Source: CAYOBW01 sp964402115 (GTDB taxonomy: Bacteria > Verrucomicrobiota > Kiritimatiellia > UBA8416 > CAYOBW01). From it: DNA of 7,188 nt. The stretch is taken from positions 1 through 7,188 of the forward strand of contig CAYOBW010000341.1 in NCBI GenBank assembly GCA_964402115.1. Reading direction: 5' to 3'. Under the pieces are notes generated by a model, which saw only the letters and a list, made by a program, of their open reading frames with translations, did not search any database and was not told the origin of the DNA. Shown here piece by piece: positions 1 through 5,740 of this stretch. Within the stretch, counting starts at the first letter, position 1, and each line of letters starts with the position of its first letter. Both the position numbers and the translations under genes were made by a program.

Positions 1-1
1 G

Positions 2-412
2 CAGGCCGGGACAACCATCGGTGCGGCGGCGAACCGGTTGACGACGACTGTGGATACGATCGGCTTCACCGCCGGCGGCGACGTGTACGTGACCGAAGCG
101 AACACGTTGTCCGTGACCGGTCGCACGGTGGCGGCGAACGGGCTGATCGACGTGACGGCCGGCGACACGCTGACCGTGGGCGCGGGCGGGGTGAACGCCG
201 CCGGTGCGGGCGCGGTGGCGTTGACGGCGCAGGGCGGCGGCGATGTGCTGGTGAACGGCGTGGTGCAGTCGGCGAGCGGCAACATCGGGATCACGGCAGT
301 GGACGCCATCGCCCAGGCGGCGAACATCGCGACGGCCGGCGACGTGACGCTGCAGGCCGGCGGGGCGCTTACGCAGACCGCGGGGACGATCACCGCGAAT
401 GATCTCACGGCG
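2..412 (+). repeat. Tandem repeat unit A (137 codons) of the adhesin
   Basis: This unit runs from QAGTTIGAAANRL to the codon before the next QAGTTIG. Its period to the next copy is exactly 411 bases: the TTGAC in the NRLTT segment is at 38 and again at 449. Because the window opens precisely in this unit, further copies upstream are likely. By hand alignment about 29 of 137 residues differ from unit B, roughly 79% identity. Confidence 0.9.
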
Positions 413-2941
413 CAGGCCGGGACGACGATCGGTACGGCCGTAAACCGGTTGACAACCACCGTGGACACGCTGGGCTTCACGGCGGGCGGCGAGGTGTATG
501 TCACCGAGGCCAACACGGTGTCCGTGACCGGTCGCACGGTGGCGGCGAACGGGTTGATCGACGTGGTGGCGGGCGACACGCTGACCGTGGGCGCGAGCGG
601 CTTGACCGCCGCCGGCGCAGGTGCGGTGGCGCTGACGGCGCTGGGAACGGGCGACGTGCTGGTGAACGGCGCGCTGCAGTCCACGAGCGGCAATATCGGG
701 GTCACGGCGGCAGATGCCATTGCCCAGGCGGCGGACATCACGACTATCGGCAACGTGACGCTGAAGGCGGGTGGAGCAATTACGCGCACCGCCGGGACCG
801 TGACGGCCGGCCGCGTGGCGCTGAACGCAGCTGGCGGCATCGGCGAAGCCGATGCGTTGCGGTTGGCGACAACAACCCTCGCCGTCACCAATACGATTGC
901 AGGCGACATCAACCTCCTGAACCGGCCCCTGGCCGCGGCGACCGTGACCGCCCTCCGGAACGATGCGCCGGCGGGCCGCGTTGCGCTGGCGCAAACTGGC
1001 AACCAGGCCCTCACGCTGAATGGCGTGCAGACAGCGGGCGGTTCGATCGTCGTGACCAACACGGGCGCGGCCATGGTGGCCAACAGCGTCATGGCGGGCG
1101 GAGCCGGTGGCGTGAAACTGTTTACGGATACGGCGGGCTCGATTACGGTTGGCAACGTCTCCTCAGCGGGTTCGAACATCTGCATCCTGGCCGCGGATGA
1201 CGTTCTGCTCGCCAGCGCCCCGGCCTCGGTAACCACGGCGGGCGGCGGCAACATCGCTCTTTGGGCGCGTAACGGCGACGTCGTGCAGACGCTCGGTACG
1301 GTCCAGGCCCAAAACGGCAACATCTACGTGGCCGGCAGCAACATCGACCAGGCGGCTGGCGCGGTCATCCGCACGACGGGAACCGGTAGTGTTTCGCTGA
1401 ACGCGCAGAATGTGCTGAACACCGGTGGCACCGTTGCGTCCGGCTCCGGCGATCTCGTGATGGGGGCGGCCAATATCACGGTGCCGGGCGCCCTGACGGC
1501 CGGTGGTACGGTCATTCTCGCGGCCGGCGCCGGTTCGATTACGGGGCCGGGCATCGTCACCGGAACCCAGGTCGGTCTGCTGGCGAACAATGACATTGGC
1601 ACGGCCGTGGACCGCCTGGATGTCAACGCAGGCACGCTGGCCGCGCATACGGTGGCAGGCAATATCCGGCTCGCCGAGTTGAACGATGTCACGGTTGGTC
1701 CCGTGGTTTTCCCGGCCAGCCTGGCCGTGGGTGTGCCGCCCTGCGCGGTCGGACTCCCGGTGCCGGGCGGAGTGGCCAACCTGACGCACGTGAAGGCTGC
1801 CCGCGACTTGGATCTGACGGTGGGCGGGCGCCTGGACGGCAGCCGGGTCGAGGCCGGCGGCAGCGCCACAATAGCCGCCGGGTCGATCAGCCCGCTCAAT
1901 GAGCTGTCCGCCGGCGGGCGCGCGGATCTCGATGTGGGTGGAGACACCGTCATCAGCGCCATCGGCACAGGGGACTTCGACCTGAACGGAGGCGGCGGAT
2001 TCCGTTTCACGAGCCTTGCCGCGGGCAATGTGCTGGTCAAGGTAAACGGTGAGGTCGCCATGGGCCGGGTCAACGGCGGCGACGTGCAGTTCACCAGTGG
2101 CAACGTGCGCGACAACGGCTCGCTCGTGACGGCGCGCACGCTCACGCTGAAGGCTTCCGGCGGTATCGGCGACGGGACGCCGATCAAGCTGAACGCGGAG
2201 CGCATCCTGGGGATCTCGGGCAGTGGCAATGTGAACATCATCCAAACCCGCGCCGGGAACACGCGCATCGGCCTGCTTGAGGCCGGCAACAAGTTGACGA
2301 TCAATGTGCCCAATGGGGGCCTGATTGACGGGAACGGCGACAACGCTGACTCAGGGGGCCTCAATTTGGTGGCGCGCCAGGCGGAGATCACGGCCGAGCA
2401 GCTGGGCGAGCGGCTGAATCCGCTGGAGGCCCGGATTGGCGCCGGCCAGGTGCACGTGACCGGCGGCGGCGACAAGGATTATCCCATGGGCTACATGTGG
2501 GTGCATGCGAGCGGGACGATTGCCGACCGCCGAACCGGGGGCGTCGAGTACAGTCAGCCGGTGCCCGGCTTGATTATCTTCAACAACCAGGTGGTTGGCG
2601 GTGACGAGGCGCTGATGCGCGAGATCTTCCGGACGGAGGCATTCTATGTCGAGACGCCGGAACTGAAGTCGCGGCAGGGTGTGTTCGGGTCGCCGTTCTT
2701 CCTGCACGAGTACATGCAGATCAGCGAGCCGGTGGCGATGGGCTTGGTCGAGTACATCCTCTCGAAGCAGGCTGCCATCACGACAGACCCCGAACTGCCG
2801 GAGATCAAGCCGCTGCCGATCGGCGTGGACCCGGGCACGACGCTGGACCTGCGCGCGGCCCGCCCGGAGCCCGTGCCGGACGCCCCGGTCGCGGAAGCCG
2901 GCGAAGACGCGCCCCCGCAGGTGTCGATGCTGCAGCGCTGA
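2..2941 (+). CDS. Filamentous-hemagglutinin-like repetitive exoprotein (adhesin), 5'-truncated by the window edge
   Basis: The frame is open from the first bases and ends at TGA 2939-2941, giving 979 residues. The apparent TTG start at 38 is internal to a repeat, because the 12 codons before it match the next repeat copy, so the true start lies upstream. The product is rich in Gly, Ala, Val, Thr and Asn, with short strand-turn units such as SGNIGITA and AGDTLTVGA. This is the pattern of right-handed beta-helix exoproteins of the filamentous hemagglutinin type, which are usually secreted surface adhesins. Residues 1-274 are two tandem 137-residue repeats, and diverged helix continues to about residue 790. 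A non-repetitive module (about 820-935) follows, containing FNNQVVGG, VETPELKSRQGVFGSPFF and EYMQISEPVAMGLVEYIL, then a Pro/acidic tail. No autotransporter barrel or LPXTG is visible. The C-terminal module resembles tails of long adhesins I recall being annotated as LktA-family. The secretion route and ligand are unknown. Confidence 0.85.
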   Translation, partial: QAGTTIGAAANRLTTTVDTIGFTAGGDVYVTEANTLSVTGRTVAANGLIDVTAGDTLTVGAGGVNAAGAGAVALTAQGGGDVLVNGVVQSASGNIGITAVDAIAQAANIATAGDVTLQAGGALTQTAGTITANDLTAQAGTTIGTAVNRLTTTVDTLGFTAGGEVYVTEANTVSVTGRTVAANGLIDVVAGDTLTVGASGLTAAGAGAVALTALGTGDVLVNGALQSTSGNIGVTAADAIAQAADITTIGNVTLKAGGAITRTAGTVTAGRVALNAAGGIGEADALRLATTTLAVTNTIAGDINLLNRPLAAATVTALRNDAPAGRVALAQTGNQALTLNGVQTAGGSIVVTNTGAAMVANSVMAGGAGGVKLFTDTAGSITVGNVSSAGSNICILAADDVLLASAPASVTTAGGGNIALWARNGDVVQTLGTVQAQNGNIYVAGSNIDQAAGAVIRTTGTGSVSLNAQNVLNTGGTVASGSGDLVMGAANITVPGALTAGGTVILAAGAGSITGPGIVTGTQVGLLANNDIGTAVDRLDVNAGTLAAHTVAGNIRLAELNDVTVGPVVFPASLAVGVPPCAVGLPVPGGVANLTHVKAARDLDLTVGGRLDGSRVEAGGSATIAAGSISPLNELSAGGRADLDVGGDTVISAIGTGDFDLNGGGGFRFTSLAAGNVLVKVNGEVAMGRVNGGDVQFTSGNVRDNGSLVTARTLTLKASGGIGDGTPIKLNAERILGISGSGNVNIIQTRAGNTRIGLLEAGNKLTINVPNGGLIDGNGDNADSGGLNLVARQAEITAEQLGERLNPLEARIGAGQVHVTGGGDKDYPMGYMWVHASGTIADRRTGGVEYSQPVPGLIIFNNQVVGGDEALMREIFRTEAFYVETPELKSRQGVFGSPFFLHEYMQISEPVAMGLVEYILSKQAAITTDPELPEIKPLPIGVDPGTTLDLRAARPEPVPDAPVAEAGEDAPPQVSMLQR
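413..823 (+). repeat. Tandem repeat unit B (137 codons) of the adhesin
   Basis: This is the second copy of the 411-base unit, starting at QAGTTIGTAVNRL. The central part (TVSVTGRTVAANGLIDV) is almost unchanged from unit A, and differences concentrate in the last 40 codons. The next unit should start at 824. Its Ile-Gly motif does fall at 839, exactly 411 after 428, but the sequence then diverges, so the recognisable array ends here. Confidence 0.9.
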
Positions 2942-3039
2942 ATCTGGAAACCGCGGATGGCGCGGCTGAACGCCGATAAGGTATTCAGGAGTACGGTTCC
3001 ATTTGTGCGTGGGTGGGTTGCCGTTACCTCGAAGGCAAA

Positions 3040-3059
3040 GCATGACCTTTTGGTGATGC
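3040..3059. repeat. Small hairpin with a T4 loop
   Basis: GCATGACC-TTTT-GGTGATGC forms an 8-bp stem with one G.G mismatch and a four-base loop, lying in the convergent intergenic gap. It has no T-tract after it and is short enough to be chance. Confidence 0.25.
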
Positions 3060-3095
3060 CGACGCCGCCATCTGGGTGCCGGATGATACGCTTCT

Positions 3096-3170
3096 GGGCT
3101 GACACGCGCCCTGCTACGAAAGGCACCGCCTTCGCGCAGACGCTTCGGCGGGCAGACACGGCGCGTGCCC
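3096..3170. repeat. Long imperfect inverted repeat (possible structured RNA or bidirectional termination region)
   Basis: The left arm is GGGC-[TGAC]-ACGCGCC-CTGC (3096-3114). The right arm is GCAG-[ACAC]-GGCGCGT-GCCC (3152-3170). They form a 15-bp stem interrupted by two 4-base bulges on opposite arms. The enclosed segment contains its own hairpin at 3117-3134, with stem CGAA/TTCG plus GGC/GCC, one bulged A and loop ACC. No T-tract follows on either strand, so it is not a classical intrinsic terminator. Its place between convergent genes would fit rho-type termination or transcript-end protection. The pairing is seen by eye, without computed folding energy. Confidence 0.4.
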
Positions 3171-3201
3171 TTGTGCCGTCGTAGCCTGGACCCTCGCTGG
3201 C

Positions 3202-3831
3202 TCAGACGAGGTTGAGGATCCACGACCAAGCCGCGAAGATGCTCATGGCAACGGCCGTGCCGATGGCGAAGATGGCATCGAAGGCCTGGGTGGCCATCAG
3301 GATCACAAAGAGCAGCAGCGCCAACCCCTGGAACCGCGCGGCCTGGTCCAGGGCCGGCACGAGGGTGGCCAGCAAGTTCCAGCCGTCCAGTCCGGGCACC
3401 GGCAGCGCATTGAAGAGGAAGAGCACCCCGTTGGCTGCGGCGCCGAGCACCAGCAGCGTGACGATTGAGGCCTGACCGCCCAGGCCCAGTCGGGCGCCCA
3501 CGGCCGCAAGCAAAGCCAGGATGGCGGCCAGCGCCAGGTTGGCAAGCGGGCCGGCGGCGGCCACGGCGGCGCGGCCGCCGCGTGTCAGCCGCGCGGGCGT
3601 GACCGGCACCGCCCCCCAGGCGATGCCCAGCAGGACGAGCATCACGAGCGACATGAGCCCCATCTGGCGGAGCGGGTTGAGCGTGATATGTCCCGCCTCC
3701 GCGGCCGTGGGGTCCCCGTTTCGGAGTGCGACCCAGGCGTGCGCCAGTTCATGGACGCAGATCGAGAAAACCACAAAGACCATCCACGGCACGTAGGTGG
3801 CCGGATCCTTCAACACGTCCATTAGAAACAC
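3202..3831 (-). CDS. M50 (site-2 protease) family membrane metalloprotease
   Basis: This 209-residue, very hydrophobic protein has the zinc-protease motif HELAH (H27, E28, H31) inside its first membrane segment. It also has the family hallmarks GHITLNPLRQMG (47-58), AAAGPLAN (91-98) and FNALPVPGLDG (140-150), where D149 is the expected third zinc ligand. Known homologues are intramembrane metalloproteases of about 200-220 residues, and this length fits. Further hydrophobic stretches lie near 59-77, 97-111, 121-143, 169-180 and 185-205. I choose GTG at 3831 because GCGAGG sits 6 bases upstream. ATG at 3822, three codons in, is the alternative with poorer spacing. The Arg/Pro-rich extension to 4005 overlaps the kinase gene and is not credible. 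The gene lies 64 bases after the hybrid-kinase-like gene, so it is probably co-transcribed. The substrate is unknown. Gly147 replaces the more usual second Pro before LDG. Confidence 0.85.
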   Translation of the reverse strand: MFLMDVLKDPATYVPWMVFVVFSICVHELAHAWVALRNGDPTAAEAGHITLNPLRQMGLMSLVMLVLLGIAWGAVPVTPARLTRGGRAAVAAAGPLANLALAAILALLAAVGARLGLGGQASIVTLLVLGAAANGVLFLFNALPVPGLDGWNLLATLVPALDQAARFQGLALLLFVILMATQAFDAIFAIGTAVAMSIFAAWSWILNLV

Positions 3832-3856
3832 GGTAAACCTCGCGCGTCTGTTGCGG

Positions 3857-3881
3857 GCCGGCTGGCTTGCTGCCCTCCGGC
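3857..3881 (-). repeat. Intercistronic hairpin between the kinase-like gene and the M50 gene
   Basis: Read on the minus strand this is GCCGG-AG-GGC-AGCAA-GCC-AG-CCGGC, an 8-bp GC-rich stem with a symmetric 2x2 purine internal loop and a 5-base loop. It lies 14 bases after the kinase stop and about 25 bases before the M50 start codon. No U-tract follows, so it is more likely an mRNA-processing or stability element, or chance in GC-rich DNA, than a terminator. Confidence 0.35.
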
Positions 3882-3895
3882 GGGGAGTGCCTGAT

Positions 3896-5191
3896 TCATG
3901 GGGCTGGGGCGGGGTCGGCTTCGGGCGTGTGCCCGGCCATTCCCTCCGTCGCAGGCGTGCGTGCCAGCGCCCGTCGCACGGCCTCCGCCAACTGCCGCAT
4001 GCCAATGGGTTTCATGACCAACTCGCAGACGCCGGCGTCGGCGACGGCCTCGGGCGTCAACGTTTCGCTGAACCCGGTGCAGATGATGACAGGGAGGCTG
4101 GGCTGGATTTCCCGCAGCTTCCGGGCAAGCTCCAGGCCGGTCAGGTCCGGCATGACCTGGTCGGTGATGACGATGTCGAATCGCCCCGGTTCGGCCGTGA
4201 AGCACCGCAGGGCTTCCCGTCCGCCCTGTGCCACGATGGGCGTGTAACCCCAAGTCGCCAGGATCTGGGCTTCCATGCGGCCAATCTCGGCATCGTCGTC
4301 CACCAGCAGGATGCACTCGTGGCCGGCGGGCAGGGGGTTCCTGGTGTCCGACTCCTGCTCGTGATCGCGCTCGACCGTCGGCAGCAGGACATTGAACGTG
4401 GTGCCCTCGCCGGGTTTGGTCGCCACCCGCCCGGCGTGCTCGTTTTGCCGGCTGAGGGTCAGAATCTGGGTGACCAGCTCCTTGGCCCGGTGGCTGGCTT
4501 TCAGGATCTCCGTGACGAAGTCACGGGTAGGGGCGTCCTCCGGCATGGTGTGAAGCAGCATTTCGGCGTAGCCCAGGATGGGCGTAAGAATGTTGTTGAA
4601 GTCGTGCGCAATGCCGCCCGAGAGGGTGCCGATGGCCTGCATTTTTCGCGACTGGCGCAACTGGCGTTCGCTGTCGAGCAGTGCCGTCTCCATCTCGCGG
4701 CGCCTGGTGCTGTCCTGGATTTCGGCCAGGTACCCCCTGGGGCGAGATTCGGCGTCGAGTCCCAGATTGTTGACCCAGATATCGAAACAGCCGCTGCCCT
4801 TCCGCGTGGTCGTGAAGAGATTCTGCTTGCGGGCATCCTCGAAATCCAGGTTCATTTCGAGCCGGACCGACTCCCCGCGCTTCAAGGCCTCGCGCTGGGC
4901 GTGTGGGATGAAAGGGTTGTCGAAGAGATCGAACCTGGCGAACTCGTTTCTGTCGGGCGCGCCGAAGATCTTCAGGCAGGCCGCGTTTACGTGGACGACG
5001 TTCCGCCGGGCATCGTACATGGCCACGCCCAGGGGGGAGTCCGCGAAGAAGTCCCTGAAACGCTGCTCGTCGCTTTGGCGAAGGATGTGGCTGACGCGCC
5101 GGCGAAAGAGCACGTAGGAGATTCCGACCGCCAGAAGAAGCGTGACCGCCACGCTCAACAGCATCGGGTAGACGTGCGCGAACTGCGGCAT
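3896..5191 (-). CDS. Membrane-anchored PAS / DHp / receiver protein: hybrid histidine kinase lacking its ATP-binding domain
   Basis: The protein has 431 residues. One membrane segment (about 9-29) is followed by a PAS-like sensor domain (about 41-165; DSPLGVAMYDA, then VNAACLKIFGA). A HisKA/DHp helical pair follows (about 175-250) with H-box GGIAHDFNNILTP and phosphoacceptor H196. A C-terminal receiver (about 292-410) has acidic pocket D298-D300, phosphoacceptor D344 (VITDQVMP), T372 and K394. Between DHp and receiver only about 20 residues of the expected HATPase region remain: after LTLSRQNEH (244-252) comes AGRVATKPGEGTTFNVLLP, normally the last strand of that domain. The N, G1, F and G2 boxes, some 120 residues, are absent with the frame intact. 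It should not autophosphorylate with ATP. ATG at 5191 is chosen because GAAGG lies 6 bases upstream; the open frame runs on to 5452 inside the receiver gene. It starts 31 bases after the receiver stop, suggesting co-transcription. Confidence 0.85.
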   Translation of the reverse strand: MPQFAHVYPMLLSVAVTLLLAVGISYVLFRRRVSHILRQSDEQRFRDFFADSPLGVAMYDARRNVVHVNAACLKIFGAPDRNEFARFDLFDNPFIPHAQREALKRGESVRLEMNLDFEDARKQNLFTTTRKGSGCFDIWVNNLGLDAESRPRGYLAEIQDSTRRREMETALLDSERQLRQSRKMQAIGTLSGGIAHDFNNILTPILGYAEMLLHTMPEDAPTRDFVTEILKASHRAKELVTQILTLSRQNEHAGRVATKPGEGTTFNVLLPTVERDHEQESDTRNPLPAGHECILLVDDDAEIGRMEAQILATWGYTPIVAQGGREALRCFTAEPGRFDIVITDQVMPDLTGLELARKLREIQPSLPVIICTGFSETLTPEAVADAGVCELVMKPIGMRQLAEAVRRALARTPATEGMAGHTPEADPAPAP

Positions 5192-5222
5192 ATGCGGCCT
5201 TCGAATTCCTTCTTCCCTGGCG

Positions 5223-5669
5223 TCAGGTGCGCGGCAAACGCGGCACCACCACCTGCAGCAACGCGTCGCGCGTGACGGGTTTCGCCAGCAGACCATGCTG
5301 CGCCTCGCTCGCGAGAATGGCCCGGATCTCCGGCGTGTGTGCGTTGCCGGTACAGAACACGACATTCGGCATGGCACACAGGCAGCGGGACGACTGCTCC
5401 CGCAAGCGCCGAAAGAGCTCAGTGCCGTCCATGTCTGGCAACCCGAGATCAATCAAGACCACCCCGTGTCGCTTCTGGTCAAAGAGTTCAAGCGCGGCGG
5501 CGCCGCTGTTGGCCGTGTCGATCGCGACACCGGGCAGGGCCGCACTCAGAATGATCGTGAAGAGTCTGGCAATCGACACTTCGTCGTCGACGATAAGGAT
5601 GGCATTCGGCGCGCAAGCCTGCAATTCCAGCGCCTGTGCCGGTGACAGTTCTGCCCCAGTTCTGTTCAT
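5223..5669 (-). CDS. Stand-alone response regulator receiver protein
   Basis: This 148-residue protein is a single receiver (CheY-like) domain with no DNA-binding or enzymatic output domain. Visible residues are the acidic pair D28-D29 in ILIVDDE, phosphoacceptor D74 in VLIDLGLPDMDG, T107 in VFCTGN and K130 in LLAKPVT, all the residues needed for phosphorylation. A 20-residue N-terminal tail precedes the domain. Such proteins usually act by protein-protein contact or as phosphorelay intermediates. The kinase-like gene begins 31 bases downstream on the same strand, so the two are probably partners. ATG at 5669 has only a weak Shine-Dalgarno (AGG), but a promoter-like sequence lies immediately upstream. 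Cysteines C96, C98 and C106 cluster just before and at the TGN motif, which is unusual but of unknown meaning. Confidence 0.88.
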   Translation of the reverse strand: MNRTGAELSPAQALELQACAPNAILIVDDEVSIARLFTIILSAALPGVAIDTANSGAAALELFDQKRHGVVLIDLGLPDMDGTELFRRLREQSSRCLCAMPNVVFCTGNAHTPEIRAILASEAQHGLLAKPVTRDALLQVVVPRLPRT

Positions 5670-5674
5670 GCGGG

Positions 5675-5705
5675 CCTATGATAGGGGGGCTCGAACCGGA
5701 AACAA
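5675..5705 (-). promoter_or_regulatory. Candidate promoter and short palindrome upstream of the response-regulator operon
   Basis: On the minus strand, TTGTTT (5705-5700), a 16-base spacer and TATCAT (5683-5678) resemble sigma70-type -35 and -10 boxes; the -10 matches consensus at 5 of 6 positions and the -35 at 3 of 6. Only 8 bases separate the -10 box from the ATG at 5669, which would give a leaderless or nearly leaderless transcript. The -10 lies within the perfect 11-base inverted repeat CCTATGATAGG (5675-5685), a possible small operator. The assignment is by consensus only. Confidence 0.3.
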
Positions 5706-5740
5706 GCCTCAAAACACCCCCGTGCGCTCTTTCCGTTCGC

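Larger units (their letters stand above)
2942..3201. other. Convergent intergenic region with repeat-like and structured DNA; no supported gene
   Basis: This gap separates the convergent 3' ends of the adhesin and the M50 protease. Bases 2948-2980 (AAACCGCGGATGGCGCGG, then GAACGCCGATAAG) look like the degenerate 'accgcggat...aacgcggat' intergenic sequence that I recall recurring in many PVC-group genomes. Bases about 2990-3190 are open in a plus frame (2957-3184) and in two minus frames at once. This is typical of a conserved DNA element read in any frame rather than of a gene. The 75-residue plus frame starts just after the adhesin stop, has no convincing Shine-Dalgarno sequence and matches no domain I know, so it is not called. 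Confidence 0.55.

Noticed and set aside
2..823. CRISPR array or satellite DNA as an explanation of the tandem repeats
   Set aside because: The units are 411 bases, in frame and coding, with no short repeats separated by unique spacers.
1163..2475. Long minus-strand open frames of 360 and 383 codons opposite the adhesin
   Set aside because: They are mirror images of a GC-rich repetitive coding frame, Arg/Pro/Ala-rich, without recognisable domains. The plus-strand beta-helix frame explains the DNA.
2957..3184. 75-codon plus-strand frame after the adhesin
   Set aside because: No Shine-Dalgarno sequence or known domain, two other frames are open over the same bases, and the DNA looks like an intergenic repeat.
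2942..3201. Intrinsic terminator between the convergent genes
   Set aside because: Hairpins exist but none is followed by a T-tract on either strand, so only a structured region is claimed.
2351..3229. Minus-strand 292-codon frame spanning the intergenic gap, the adhesin 3' end and the M50 stop
   Set aside because: It overlaps two well-supported genes in other frames and has shadow-like composition.
3832..4005. Upstream extension of the M50 protein to 4005
   Set aside because: The extra 58 residues are Arg/Pro-rich, overlap the kinase-like gene and are absent from the family's usual length. A good ribosome binding site supports 3831.
3797..5275. 492-codon plus-strand open frame opposite the kinase-like gene
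   Set aside because: The minus-strand frame carries clear PAS, DHp and receiver motifs. The plus frame has no domain and arises from high third-position GC.
5192..5452. Upstream extension of the kinase-like protein to 5452
   Set aside because: It lies wholly in another frame over the receiver gene and the short gap after it. ATG 5191 has a well-spaced GAAGG and is followed at once by the membrane helix.
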